A stretch of DNA of 64,000 nt from CAYUVH01 sp964448135 (GTDB lineage: Bacteria > Verrucomicrobiota > Verrucomicrobiia > Limisphaerales > UBA8199). The stretch covers positions 1 through 64,000 of the forward strand of contig CAYUVH010000005.1 in NCBI GenBank assembly GCA_964448135.1. Direction: 5' to 3'. The notes beneath the pieces are model-generated. The model saw nothing but the letters and a program-made list of their open reading frames with translations. It had not been told where the DNA came from and searched no databases. Below, one piece after another: positions 7,176-15,073 of the stretch. A program made the translations under genes and the position numbers. The first letter of the stretch is position 1. Every line of letters starts with the position of its first letter.

Positions 7176-9521
7176 ATGAAAACTGAAACCAACCAAACTC
7201 GTTCAACTCCCAAACCCCGATCCTATCGCCGCCTTTGGATCGGCCTCATCGCGGTAATGGTCCTGTCCTTTCTCGTGCTGGGCTATTATGGCGGCGAGAT
7301 CTATCGCAAAGCTCCGCCAATTCCCAAACGCGTCGTCACGACGGATGGGCAGGTGTTGTTCACCGCGCAAGACATCAAGGATGGACAGAATGTCTGGCAA
7401 TCCATGGGCGGGCAGCAGGCGGGCAGCATCTGGGGGCACGGCGCGTATGTCGCCCCTGATTGGTCCGGCGACTGGTTGCATCGGGAAGCAGTCTGGTTGC
7501 TGGATCATTGGGCGACGCAGTCAGGCGGCAAGACGTATGCGCAGCTGCCCGGTGAAACCCAAGCGGCGTTACGCGAACGCTTGAAGGGAGAAATTCGCGT
7601 CAACACCTACAATGCTGAGACGGGCGACCTGGTTGTTTCGAGCACCCGCGCGGCGGCCATCCAAGCCGTCAGCCAGCATTACACGGCGCTGTTCAGCGAT
7701 GACCCGGCTTTGCGTGAGTTGCGCAAGAGTTATGCGATCCCCGCCAACGCCGTCAAAACTCCGGAACGCCGGCAATTGATGAATGCCTTCTTCTTTTGGA
7801 CCGCGTGGGCTTGCGGTGCGGAACGGCCCGGCACGCATATCACCTACACCCAGAACTGGCCGCACGAACCGCTGATTGATAATCGGCCCACGAGTTCAAT
7901 CATCCTTTGGTCGGTCATCAGCTTCGTCATCCTGCTGGGCGGGATTGGCACCCTGGTCTGGTATTTTGCGGTGCAACGGCACAACGACGAGGAGGACGAT
8001 GAAGAGCTGCCCGAACGCGACCCGCTGCTGGCGATGAAAGCCACCCCCTCGATGAAAGCTACTTTGAAATACTTCTGGGTGGTGGCGGCCTTGATCGTGG
8101 TTCAAGTCGGTTTGGGGGCAGTGACGGCGCACTACGGTGTGGAAGGCGATGGCTTCTTCGGTTTTCCACTCAGCAATTGGTTGCCGTATTCGGTGGCGCG
8201 CACCTGGCACACCCAGCTTGGCATTTTCTGGATTGCTACGGCTTGGTTGGCGACCGGTTTGTTCGTCGCTCCGGCCGTCTCCGGTTACGAACCCAAAGGT
8301 CAGCGCTTTGGCATCAACTTCCTGTTTGTTTGCCTGCTCACCATCGTGGTCGGCTCACTCGCTGGCGAATGGTTCGGTGTCCAACAAAAACTCGGTTTCG
8401 TCTCCAACTTCTGGTTCGGACACCAAGGTTATGAATATGTGGACCTCGGTCGTTTCTGGCAGATCTTCCTGTTCGTCGGATTGTTTGTCTGGCTCTTCCT
8501 CATGGCCCGCTCGTTGTGGCCCGCGATTAGGAATCCGGGTCCAAACCGGCATTTGTTGACTCTGTTTATCATCGCCTCTGCGGCCATCGGAATGTTCTAC
8601 GGCGCGGGTTTGATGTGGGGCCGGCAAACGCATCTCGCGTTGGCCGAATATTGGCGCTGGTGGGTGGTGCATCTCTGGGTGGAAGGATTCTTTGAAGTTT
8701 TCGCTACCGTGGTGATTGCCTTTCTGTTCACACGCATGGGCTTGTTGCGAATCGCGACCGCCACGTCTTCGGTGATCTTCTCAACGATCATTTTTCTCGG
8801 CGGCGGCATTCTCGGAACGATGCACCACTTGTATTTCAGCGGCACTCCGACGGGTGTGCTCGCGCTGGGTGCTTCATTTAGTGCTCTGGAGATTGTGCCA
8901 CTGGTTTTAATCGGATTTGAAGCCTACGAGAATCTCACCCTCTCCAAGGCGAAAGCCTGGGTGGCCGCCTATCGCTGGCCGATCCTGTTCTTCGTCGCGG
9001 TGGCATTTTGGAATCTCGTGGGTGCTGGCCTCTTCGGTTTCCTGATCAATCCACCGATCGCGCTCTATTACATGCAGGGACTGAATACCACGGCAGTGCA
9101 TGGACACGCGGCCTTGTTCGGTGTTTACGGCATGTTGGGCATCGGCCTGATGTTGTTCTGCCTGCGCGGTCTGACCCGGCAGGAACATTGGAAAACGCGG
9201 CTGCTGTCCTTCAGCTTCTGGTCGCTCAACGTCGGGCTGGCGCTGATGGTTCTCCTGAGCCTGCTGCCTGTGGGTTTGTTGCAAACGTGGGCCAGTGTGG
9301 AACACGGCATGTGGTATGCCCGTTCCGCTGAATTCCTCCAACAACCGCTGCTGCAAAACCTGCGTTGGTTGCGCGTGGTGGGTGACACGATCTTCGCCAT
9401 GGGTGCAGTGGGAATTGGCTGGTTCGTCCTCGGCCTGAAAACAGGTTGGTCCTTCGCGGACCAGAGCGAAGAATCGGTGGCGTTGGCTGCCGCGGCGAGA
9501 AAGGCCGGATTGAAACCCTAG
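7176..9521 (+). CDS. norZ: Quinol-dependent nitric oxide reductase (qNor)
   Basis: This 781-residue single-subunit enzyme reduces NO to N2O with quinol electrons at the cytoplasmic membrane. It has an N-terminal helix and a periplasmic extension (DGQ-x-LF-x-x-QDIKDGQ, GAYVAPDW) that replaces the NorC subunit, followed by about a dozen helices. Metal and heme ligand motifs are in place: RTWHTQ near residue 343, HLWVEGFFEVF near 497 with the conserved glutamate, the HH pair in MHHLYF near 549, and VHGHAALFG near 640. The 5' leader is long (about 168 bases). The gene precedes two proteins also linked to NO response, so this is probably an NO-detoxification or denitrification operon. Confidence 0.95.
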   Translation: MKTETNQTRSTPKPRSYRRLWIGLIAVMVLSFLVLGYYGGEIYRKAPPIPKRVVTTDGQVLFTAQDIKDGQNVWQSMGGQQAGSIWGHGAYVAPDWSGDWLHREAVWLLDHWATQSGGKTYAQLPGETQAALRERLKGEIRVNTYNAETGDLVVSSTRAAAIQAVSQHYTALFSDDPALRELRKSYAIPANAVKTPERRQLMNAFFFWTAWACGAERPGTHITYTQNWPHEPLIDNRPTSSIILWSVISFVILLGGIGTLVWYFAVQRHNDEEDDEELPERDPLLAMKATPSMKATLKYFWVVAALIVVQVGLGAVTAHYGVEGDGFFGFPLSNWLPYSVARTWHTQLGIFWIATAWLATGLFVAPAVSGYEPKGQRFGINFLFVCLLTIVVGSLAGEWFGVQQKLGFVSNFWFGHQGYEYVDLGRFWQIFLFVGLFVWLFLMARSLWPAIRNPGPNRHLLTLFIIASAAIGMFYGAGLMWGRQTHLALAEYWRWWVVHLWVEGFFEVFATVVIAFLFTRMGLLRIATATSSVIFSTIIFLGGGILGTMHHLYFSGTPTGVLALGASFSALEIVPLVLIGFEAYENLTLSKAKAWVAAYRWPILFFVAVAFWNLVGAGLFGFLINPPIALYYMQGLNTTAVHGHAALFGVYGMLGIGLMLFCLRGLTRQEHWKTRLLSFSFWSLNVGLALMVLLSLLPVGLLQTWASVEHGMWYARSAEFLQQPLLQNLRWLRVVGDTIFAMGAVGIGWFVLGLKTGWSFADQSEESVALAAAARKAGLKP

Positions 9522-9529
9522 TCTTGTTC

Positions 9530-9560
9530 GGGAGGAGTCGGAGCTGTTCCGGCTTCTCCC
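9530..9560 (+). other. Stable intergenic hairpin between norZ and the DGC gene
   Basis: The arms 9530-9542 and 9548-9560 can form 13 base pairs, including two G-U pairs, closing a 5-base loop. No uridine run follows, so it is not a classical terminator. The next start codon (9577) and its GAGGAA ribosome-binding site lie just downstream. It could protect or process the mRNA or reduce downstream expression. Confidence 0.5.
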
Positions 9561-9576
9561 TTCGAGGAATTGTTCG

Positions 9577-9978
9577 ATGAACGAAACCGCCAAACCAATC
9601 GAGGCGAAACGCATTGTCATATATGCGTGCTCGGGCTGCTCAGATGCCGGCGAATTGGCTGACCGCATAGCGCGGACTTTGGCGCAACAACAGCACGGTG
9701 AGATGTCCTGCCTGGCTGGTATCGGAGGACGGGTAAAGTCACTCATGGTGAAAGCCGAGAAGGCGGACCATATCGTGGTCATCGACGGCTGCCCGCTGAA
9801 TTGCGCCCGCCATACCTTGGAACAGGCCGGATTCCAGACGGTGCATCATTTGGAATTGCACAAACTGGGCTTGCGCAAAGGGAGTTGCCCGCCCGCCGCA
9901 GAACGGCTTGCCGTCGCTGTGCGAGCCGGAGCGAAGTTGATCCAAACGATTGAGATGGGAAGCGAGGAAAAATCATGA
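9577..9978 (+). CDS. DGC-domain putative zinc-binding protein
   Basis: The 133-residue protein carries the paired cysteine motifs of the DGC family: ACSGCSDAG near residue 16, EMSCLAGIGG near 45 and the eponymous DGCPLNCAR near 68. The cysteines are thought to bind zinc; no enzymatic role is established. Members frequently accompany NO- or nitrite-related genes. The start is preceded by GAGGAA at a suitable distance. The stop overlaps the next gene by ATGA, so the two are coupled and probably share the norZ transcript despite the hairpin in between. Confidence 0.8.
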   Translation: MNETAKPIEAKRIVIYACSGCSDAGELADRIARTLAQQQHGEMSCLAGIGGRVKSLMVKAEKADHIVVIDGCPLNCARHTLEQAGFQTVHHLELHKLGLRKGSCPPAAERLAVAVRAGAKLIQTIEMGSEEKS

Positions 9979-10361
9979 ATGCAACCGCAACGACCACTAT
10001 GCCAAACACCCTGCGCAAGTTTGCCAATCGGCGACTGGCCCGAGAATGGAAAACGGTTTCGGCCATGTTGCACATTTATTGTCGCGATAAACACGACGGC
10101 AATCTGTGTGCGCAATGTCAGGCTTTGATGAGCTACGTGAATTTGCGTTTGGATCGCTGCCGATTCGGCGAGGAGAAGCCGACGTGCGCCAAATGTCCCG
10201 TCCATTGTTACCAGCGTGACCGCCGCGAACAAATCAAAGTCGTAATGCGCTACTCCGGCCCAAAAATGCTTTGGAAGCATCCCGTGCTAAGTATCTGGCA
10301 TCTGGTTGATGGTTGGTTCAGTCGCAATTATCGCGAAGTGCCTGATGCACTGCTGTATTAA
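9975..10361 (+). CDS. ygbA: YgbA-type nitrous-oxide-stimulated promoter family protein
   Basis: The 128-residue protein matches the YgbA family: REWKTVSAMLHIYCR at the N-terminus, four or more conserved cysteines in LCAQCQAL and KPTCAKCPVHCYQ, and the VMRYSGPKMLWKHP stretch in the C-terminal half. In E. coli, ygbA is among the genes most strongly induced by NO through loss of NsrR repression and has been tied to recovery from nitrosative stress; the biochemical activity is not settled. Here it is coupled to the DGC gene behind norZ, which supports the same physiological role. Confidence 0.85.
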   Translation: MNATATTTMPNTLRKFANRRLAREWKTVSAMLHIYCRDKHDGNLCAQCQALMSYVNLRLDRCRFGEEKPTCAKCPVHCYQRDRREQIKVVMRYSGPKMLWKHPVLSIWHLVDGWFSRNYREVPDALLY

Positions 10362-11097
10362 CGCCGCGCTGGCCCGTGCGTGCGGTTGACTACGCTCACT
10401 TCGCTCCGACAACCCAACGCACGCGCCGCGACGGTTTGGTTCACTGCCGGTCCGTGCCGCTTTCCGTCGCGCTTGGCGGAAACGACTATGCGTTCGTTCC
10501 GCTCGCTGCTCCGTCCAGCAGCACCGACCGTCTTTCCATATCGCTTTCGCTGAACCCGCTGGATCAGCCGCCTCACGGTTGAAACGGAGAGATTCTGCAA
10601 TGCAGCCTTTCTGCCGTTAGTAATTCGGGTTCATCTTTTGACACCCTCTCAAGCGTTTCAAGAATTGGTGCAGAATTGGAATACCGATTTGCTCGACACC
10701 CGCCTGGCATCCGGCGATTTTCGCGCAGACGTGCACAGCTCCGGCCACTCTCCCGCGAAACGCACTAGGAACGGAATCCGTATAACAGTCTTTTACTAAA
10801 GCGCGTCTTGCTAATTGCCGACAGCGACAATGTTTCAATCGCGATTCCACGGCAAACCGAGGCCGGATCGAATCTCCGAGACCAGCGTGCCTTGCGCCTG
10901 GAATTGTATGGCTCTCTCGCGCCGTCAAGGTCGTGTCCTCTGCTCGTATGCCTCACGTCGGACTTCCACCTTGACTGCGCTCGCTTCGCCGGGAGGGATG
11001 GCGCTTAGGAAGGCACGCTTGGAGTGTGCATGTCTGGTTCAAGACCGGGGTGATAATCGCCTTGCCTTGTGCTTGATTTAGGCGCTATTGTTCAAGC
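10362..11097 (+). other. 736-bp stretch without a supported gene
   Basis: No reading frame here has recognisable motifs, a good ribosome-binding site and neighbour support. Several short frames exist on both strands (for example 10617-10928 minus and 10815-11081 plus), but none resembles a family I know. The stretch separates the NO block from the AbiE pair, so it may hold the left boundary of the accessory region or decayed mobile DNA. I found no tRNA, CRISPR or inverted-repeat ends. Confidence 0.4.
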
Positions 11098-11841
11098 GTG
11101 GCTTTAACTATTCGTCCTAATCTAATCAAAAGCCTGCAAACGGCCTTCCCGCGAGGGACGCCGTTCGACCATCATGAATTGACGAAGCTGGGCGTGTCGT
11201 CGGCGCTGGCGCATCATTATTTGAAGTCGGGATGGCTGCTGCGTCTGGGGCGGGGCGTCTTCATGTATCCCAACGATACGTTAAGCAGGGAGGATTGTTT
11301 GAAATTTCTGTCACGCCAGGTGACTGGCTTTCACGTCGGCGGCAAGACGGCTCTGGCGTGGCACGGTGTCCGTCACAATCTGCCAGCGCGCGAACCGCTC
11401 TCTTTGTGGGGCGGGGGCAAGACCAGATTGCCGGAATGGTTTCAGAAACGGTTTCCCTCGCGCTACACGGCGCGAAACCTGTTTTCATCCAAGCTGCCGA
11501 AACAGTTCGGTTTGCAGTCGTTACCGGAAACACCTGACGGGGTTCTTGTCTCCGTGCCGGAAAGAGCGTTGCTGGAAATGTTAAGTGAAGTGGGTCTTCA
11601 CCAGGGAATCGAAGAAGCCCGCAATATCATGGAGGGCGCAAGGTCGCTGCGACCGGAGGTGTTGACCACGCTGCTCAAGAACTGCCAGCGCGTCAAAGTC
11701 GCGCGGCTTTCAGTGCACTGGGCCGAGGAATTAGGCTTGCCGTGGGCAGCCGCTGCAAAAAAAGCGACGGGAAACCGACAAGGGAACAGTCGCTGGTCTG
11801 CTCGCCTTAAAGACGGAACAACGCTCGTGCTGAAGCCGTGA
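11098..11841 (+). CDS. abiEi: AbiEi-family antitoxin (type IV toxin-antitoxin)
   Basis: The 247-residue protein has the layout of AbiEi antitoxins. An N-terminal winged-helix segment (about residues 15-80; LGVSSALAHHYLKSGWLLRLGRGVFMYP) is followed by the GGKTALAWHGVRH region and a C-terminal domain with the VPERALLEML motif. AbiEi represses its own promoter and counters the AbiEii nucleotidyltransferase without binding it directly. The start used is GTG at 11098. The stop overlaps the toxin start (TGATG), the standard organisation for this system. Confidence 0.85.
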   Translation: MALTIRPNLIKSLQTAFPRGTPFDHHELTKLGVSSALAHHYLKSGWLLRLGRGVFMYPNDTLSREDCLKFLSRQVTGFHVGGKTALAWHGVRHNLPAREPLSLWGGGKTRLPEWFQKRFPSRYTARNLFSSKLPKQFGLQSLPETPDGVLVSVPERALLEMLSEVGLHQGIEEARNIMEGARSLRPEVLTTLLKNCQRVKVARLSVHWAEELGLPWAAAAKKATGNRQGNSRWSARLKDGTTLVLKP

Positions 11842-12758
11842 TGGACAAAACCTACATCGAACTCGTCCGGCTCTTGCTTGAAAGCACTCCCGCAATTTTC
11901 GAGACGCCGCATTTCGCCATGAAAGGGGGCACGGCGATCAACCTTTTCATCGAGGACATGCCACGGTTGTCGGTGGACATTGACGTGGTTTACACCGACC
12001 ACCAAGCGACTCGTGACGAAGCCTTGAAATCCATTTCAAAGGGGTTGGAAGCCGTGCGGAAGCGACTTGCCAAAGCCGGTCTGGAAGCTGATGTGTCAGC
12101 CACCAAGGACGGCGACGAAATCAAACTGTTCATCCGGCGGGGTCGCAACCAGGTGAAGGTGGAGGTGAATCATGTTTTTCGGGGCACTGTGCTGCCCGTG
12201 GAAACACGGCAACTTGGCGACGAGGCGCGAAAACTTTTCACCACGGAATTGTCCGTGCCGGTTCTGGCCACGTCGGAACTTTACGGCAGCAAGCTCGTCG
12301 CCGCGATGGATCGCCAACATCCGCGCGACCTGTTCGATGTTCGCGGTCTCTTCGAGGGCGGCGGACTCACAGCGGAGGTTGTCGAGTGTTTCGTCTGCTA
12401 TCTCGCCGGCCACAACCGCCCGGTGCATGAAGTCTTATTCTCGCGCGATGTAGATATGTCGTCGGCCTTTGAAAATGAGTTCGCGGGCATGGCGCGGAAT
12501 CCGATCCCACTAGCAGAGTTGCAGCAGGTCCGCCGCAAACTGAAAAAGGACTTGCCCGCCGCGTTGACCCCGAACCAGCGTCAATTCTTGCTTGGCCTTG
12601 TCGCGGACGAACCTGACTGGCGACTGATGAAATGTCCGCACCTTTCGCAGTTACCAGCGATTCGTTGGAAACTCCAAAATCTCGCCAAACTCAAGAAGTC
12701 CAACTTGGGCAAGTTCACTCAACAGGCCGAGGAACTTCGCGCAAGACTTGCCGGATGA
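11841..12758 (+). CDS. abiEii: AbiEii/AbiGii-family nucleotidyltransferase toxin
   Basis: The 305-residue protein has the AbiEii polymerase-beta-like signature MKGGTAINLF near residue 30 and the metal-binding DIDVVY near 48. A conserved SELYGSKLVAAMDRQHPRDLFD segment follows near residue 145, with the K and D residues typical of this family. Such toxins transfer nucleotides to cellular RNA, characteristically tRNA acceptor ends, and halt growth, including during phage infection. ATG at 11841 overlaps the antitoxin stop. The pair sits directly before an integrase gene, as expected for a defence cargo on a mobile element. Confidence 0.88.
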   Translation: MDKTYIELVRLLLESTPAIFETPHFAMKGGTAINLFIEDMPRLSVDIDVVYTDHQATRDEALKSISKGLEAVRKRLAKAGLEADVSATKDGDEIKLFIRRGRNQVKVEVNHVFRGTVLPVETRQLGDEARKLFTTELSVPVLATSELYGSKLVAAMDRQHPRDLFDVRGLFEGGGLTAEVVECFVCYLAGHNRPVHEVLFSRDVDMSSAFENEFAGMARNPIPLAELQQVRRKLKKDLPAALTPNQRQFLLGLVADEPDWRLMKCPHLSQLPAIRWKLQNLAKLKKSNLGKFTQQAEELRARLAG

Positions 12759-13102
12759 TCAGTGTGAATTGCCGCCATAATCGGATCGAAAACCTTCAGT
12801 GAAATCTTCAGTAAGGGGGTTAAAAATAGTTAAAGGTGGTTAGCTGATTTTTATTGAAATCCCCAATGAAATAAGCCATATTTCAACCGTTAACAGGGCA
12901 TTAGCCGCCCGATTCCGACCCTCGCCTCCAACATTCAATTCCCAAGCAAACCGAAAGGTTTTGCCCTGCTTTCGGGTCGGATACCCCCCAAACCCTACCG
13001 GATTCTATACCACAATCGAAAATCGGATGCTGCCGTCTCCTCCGGTTTCTTGCGGCATCCTGGGGTTTTGCCACCCCAAATCGAACCAAGTTATCTTGGG
13101 GA
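12759..13102 (+). other. 344-bp AT-rich intergenic region upstream of the integrase
   Basis: The first half is AT-richer than its surroundings and contains repeated GTTAAA-like words (about 12818-12842). An inverted repeat with 7-bp arms (12951-12957 and 12969-12975) lies in the second half. Such features are common around recombinase-binding and promoter regions, but no attachment site can be defined because I found no matching direct repeat. No gene is supported. Confidence 0.4.
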
Positions 13103-14155
13103 ATGGTCGTCACTGTGAAGAATCGATTCCGCCTGATCCGCTATCGGAATTGCGGGGGGATGTACTATCTCCATAACAAGGAGACCGGTCTTCGTTTCAG
13201 CCTCGAGACCAAAGACAACGCTCGAGCCACGGAGTTTCTGGTCGCGCACAACGAAGCCGTCCGAGAACCGGCTTTCAACCTGCAAAAGGCCCGCGTTTAC
13301 TTGGCTGCCTCGGATCCGGAAGTGGCCACTAGGACATGGCAGGATGCGCTGGACTCGATGGTTGACACGAAACGGATCGGTAGCGCCAATCGTGATCGGT
13401 GGGTGACGTTCGCGAAAAATAAGGGTCTCAAGCCGCTCTTGAAACTGGTGCTTTTGGAGACTCGGGCCGACCAGTTGTTAAAAGTTGTCGTCAAAGGGAA
13501 AGTCAGTACGAATGTATATTTGCGTCGGCTTCAGAATTTTTGCATCGGGATGAACTGGTTGCCCTGGCCAATATTGCCTCACAAGTTGTGGCCACCCGTC
13601 AGGCATAAGAGCAGACGCGCGATAACCGATGAGGAACACCGGAAGATCATCGCCCGAGAGGGCAACGCCGAGCGCCGCGCCTTTTACGAGCTCCTCTGGC
13701 ACCTGGGCGGTGCCCAGAGTGACATTGCGTGTTTAGAGGCGGAGGATGTCGACTGGAACGATCACACGATCTGCTACAACCGGAAAAAGTTAGCCGGCCT
13801 CGACGCCACGCAAGTGAAGCCGCCACTGATAAAGTTCGGCAAGAAGTGCGCCGAATTGCTTAAAACCCTCCCTCAAACCGGCCCACTTTTCCCGTACCTG
13901 CGCACCGTTGATTGCAAATACCGGGCGACCGAATTCGGCCAGCGATGCAAGGGGCTGAAGATTTTTGGAATTACCATGCACTCATACCGGTATGCTTGGG
14001 CTGAACGCGCCCGGATCGCAGGCTATCCGCGTCGTCAGGCGGAGGAAGCGTTGGGGCACAATTCCAAAGCCGTTCATATTGCCTACGCCAAGCGGGCTCA
14101 GGTTACCGGGCAGAGGCAGGGATTTTGTGACAATGAACTTGAGGCTCGCGTTTGA
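13103..14155 (+). CDS. Tyrosine-type recombinase/integrase, apparently 3'-truncated
   Basis: The 350-residue protein has an N-terminal SAM-like region and a catalytic domain (about 180-340). It retains the H-x-x-R motif HSYRYAWAERARIAGYPRR near residue 293, the EALGHNSKAVHIAYAK box with its histidine near 318 and the tyrosine near 328. The place of the first catalytic arginine reads GGAQSDIACL, with alanine there; this seems typical of the subfamily. After AYAKRAQV the sequence departs from the expected LPSLE-like end, and its last 17 codons lie antisense to a methyltransferase-like gene. It may therefore be a fusion end created by a deletion. The ATG at 13103 follows directly on a GGGGA stretch. 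Confidence 0.75.
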   Translation: MVVTVKNRFRLIRYRNCGGMYYLHNKETGLRFSLETKDNARATEFLVAHNEAVREPAFNLQKARVYLAASDPEVATRTWQDALDSMVDTKRIGSANRDRWVTFAKNKGLKPLLKLVLLETRADQLLKVVVKGKVSTNVYLRRLQNFCIGMNWLPWPILPHKLWPPVRHKSRRAITDEEHRKIIAREGNAERRAFYELLWHLGGAQSDIACLEAEDVDWNDHTICYNRKKLAGLDATQVKPPLIKFGKKCAELLKTLPQTGPLFPYLRTVDCKYRATEFGQRCKGLKIFGITMHSYRYAWAERARIAGYPRRQAEEALGHNSKAVHIAYAKRAQVTGQRQGFCDNELEARV

Positions 14156-14239
14156 ATCGTAGCCAAAACGTCGGAACAACGCCTCGCGCCGTCGCATCGC
14201 TTGATGATTGCGAATTGTTTCGGGTGGCAATTGGTTCAT
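14104..14239 (-). pseudogene. N-terminal stub of a class I SAM methyltransferase
   Basis: Reading leftward from the ATG at 14239, the frame gives MNQLPPETIRN, RREALFRRFGYD and KSLPLPG. This looks like the start of small SAM-dependent methyltransferases in which FGYD is followed by a GRVLEIGTGKG-type SAM-binding motif. That motif is missing: the frame instead runs into the coding end of the integrase at about 14101-14107 and continues without similarity. The ATG has an AGAAAG sequence upstream and lies 16 bases after the preceding small gene, which suggests it was the last gene of the NifX operon before being cut. The identification is from pattern memory and is moderate. Confidence 0.5.
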
Positions 14240-14255
14240 GATTTGTCTTTCTGAA

Positions 14256-14456
14256 TTATCCTGCTGTGCTCATGGGTTTCTGCTCAGGAGTACCCCTTGA
14301 TCCGGGACGCGGATGGCAGTTGGCGTTGCCGAATGCGGGCAGACCAAGTTGCGCTCGTTTCCACCCGGGCAGCCCGGTGATATGAAGCCAGTGCCGTTTG
14401 CCAGTGCGGTTCGCCACCTCGCGCACAGGCAGTTCATGAAAGAGTAGATTTGTCAC
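14256..14456 (-). CDS. Small hypothetical protein (66 aa) in the NifX operon
   Basis: This short frame starts with GTG at 14456, 20 bases after the NifX-like gene, and ends 16 bases before the methyltransferase stub; all are on the minus strand. The product contains NRTGKRHWLHITGLPGWKRA and GLPAFG, a glycine/proline pattern somewhat like the short DUF5320-type proteins that often accompany NifX-like proteins. Tight spacing on both sides supports a real gene. I do not recognise the family with confidence and no function can be assigned. Confidence 0.45.
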   Translation of the reverse strand: MTNLLFHELPVREVANRTGKRHWLHITGLPGWKRAQLGLPAFGNANCHPRPGSRGTPEQKPMSTAG

Positions 14457-14476
14457 GTGCAGGTTCGGGTTTGAGT

Positions 14477-14914
14477 CTACTTTTCACTGTGCTTATCCGC
14501 CCCAAAGGAGTGTTGGTGACGGCAATGTTCACCGTGCAGATGTGCACCCCAACAACCCGGCATGCGGAATTCATCGCGCCGAAGTTGGCGGCAACAAAAC
14601 GCGTGCAAGACTTCCTCGACCAAGCCACAGACATGCGGTCTTACCCGCACCCCGCGTTTTTTCAATGCCTGCAAGAGCGGTTCAGAAAGCGCGGCGCAGA
14701 GGAGCACGTCCACGCTCAGTTCGGAGATGCTTCGCGCCACCGACTCCGTTGTTGAGGGCCCAAGGACAAATTCCTTTCGACCGATTTCTTTACCGTGCTG
14801 ACGAGTGACCACCAGCAAACGCGCCGCCGTATCGAGAACCGGCGACACGCGTTCCTGCCATATGGGAATTGCAATAGTCACGCAAGACACAAGGGCAAGC
14901 GCCATGCCAGCCAT
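14477..14914 (-). CDS. NifB/NifX-family iron-molybdenum cluster-binding protein
   Basis: The protein has the dinitrogenase iron-molybdenum cofactor domain (NifX/NafY/VnfX fold): TIAIPIWQERVSPVLDTA at the N-terminus, LSVDVLLCAALSEPLL in the middle and GVRVRPHVCG before the end. Stand-alone members outside nitrogen fixation occur beside metal or redox genes, and their ligands are largely unknown; no nif genes are present here. The ATG at 14914 gives 145 residues; GTG at 14881 would start directly at TIAIP and fits the family better. It lies downstream of the sigma-54 activator on the same strand with a candidate sigma-54 promoter and inverted repeat in between. Confidence 0.75.
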   Translation of the reverse strand: MAGMALALVSCVTIAIPIWQERVSPVLDTAARLLVVTRQHGKEIGRKEFVLGPSTTESVARSISELSVDVLLCAALSEPLLQALKKRGVRVRPHVCGLVEEVLHAFCCRQLRRDEFRMPGCWGAHLHGEHCRHQHSFGADKHSEK

Positions 14915-14927
14915 CTTGCGCAGCCCG

Positions 14928-14945
14928 AAGCAGCAGAATTCCCAG
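14928..14945 (-). promoter_or_regulatory. Candidate sigma-54 promoter (GG-N10-GC) before the NifX-like gene
   Basis: On the minus strand TGG and TGC are placed so that GG (14943-14942) and GC (14931-14930) are separated by exactly 10 bases, the fixed sigma-54 spacing. The -24 part reads TGGGAA rather than TGGCAC, so the match is partial. The predicted start is near 14918, which favours the GTG start at 14881. The inverted repeat at 15004-15032 is centred 100 bp upstream. Confidence 0.4.
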
Positions 14946-15003
14946 AAACAAAGGGAATTGAATCAACGAAGGACCGGCGAGGGAGAGAAAACTCGGAGTA
15001 TTC

Positions 15004-15032
15004 TGCCACGGTCAAAGATTGTCACCGTGGCA
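15004..15032. promoter_or_regulatory. 29-bp inverted repeat, probable activator-binding site (copy 1)
   Basis: Perfect 9-bp arms TGCCACGGT and ACCGTGGCA flank an 11-bp spacer. The repeat lies between the end of the sigma-54 activator gene and the NifX-like gene. No uridine run follows on either strand, so a terminator role is less likely. A second copy with identical layout occurs at 16482-16510. Confidence 0.6.
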
Positions 15033-15073
15033 AAACGCTGCGATGTGTTAACCATGATGAAAACAGTTGGGAA

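Noticed and set aside
10617..10928. Minus-strand frame of 103 codons in the non-coding stretch
   Set aside because: No recognisable motif, no ribosome-binding site and composition like a random frame.
12951..12975. Inverted repeat upstream of the integrase as terminator or attachment site
   Set aside because: Seven-base arms with an 11-base loop and no T run are weak, and no matching direct repeat was found.
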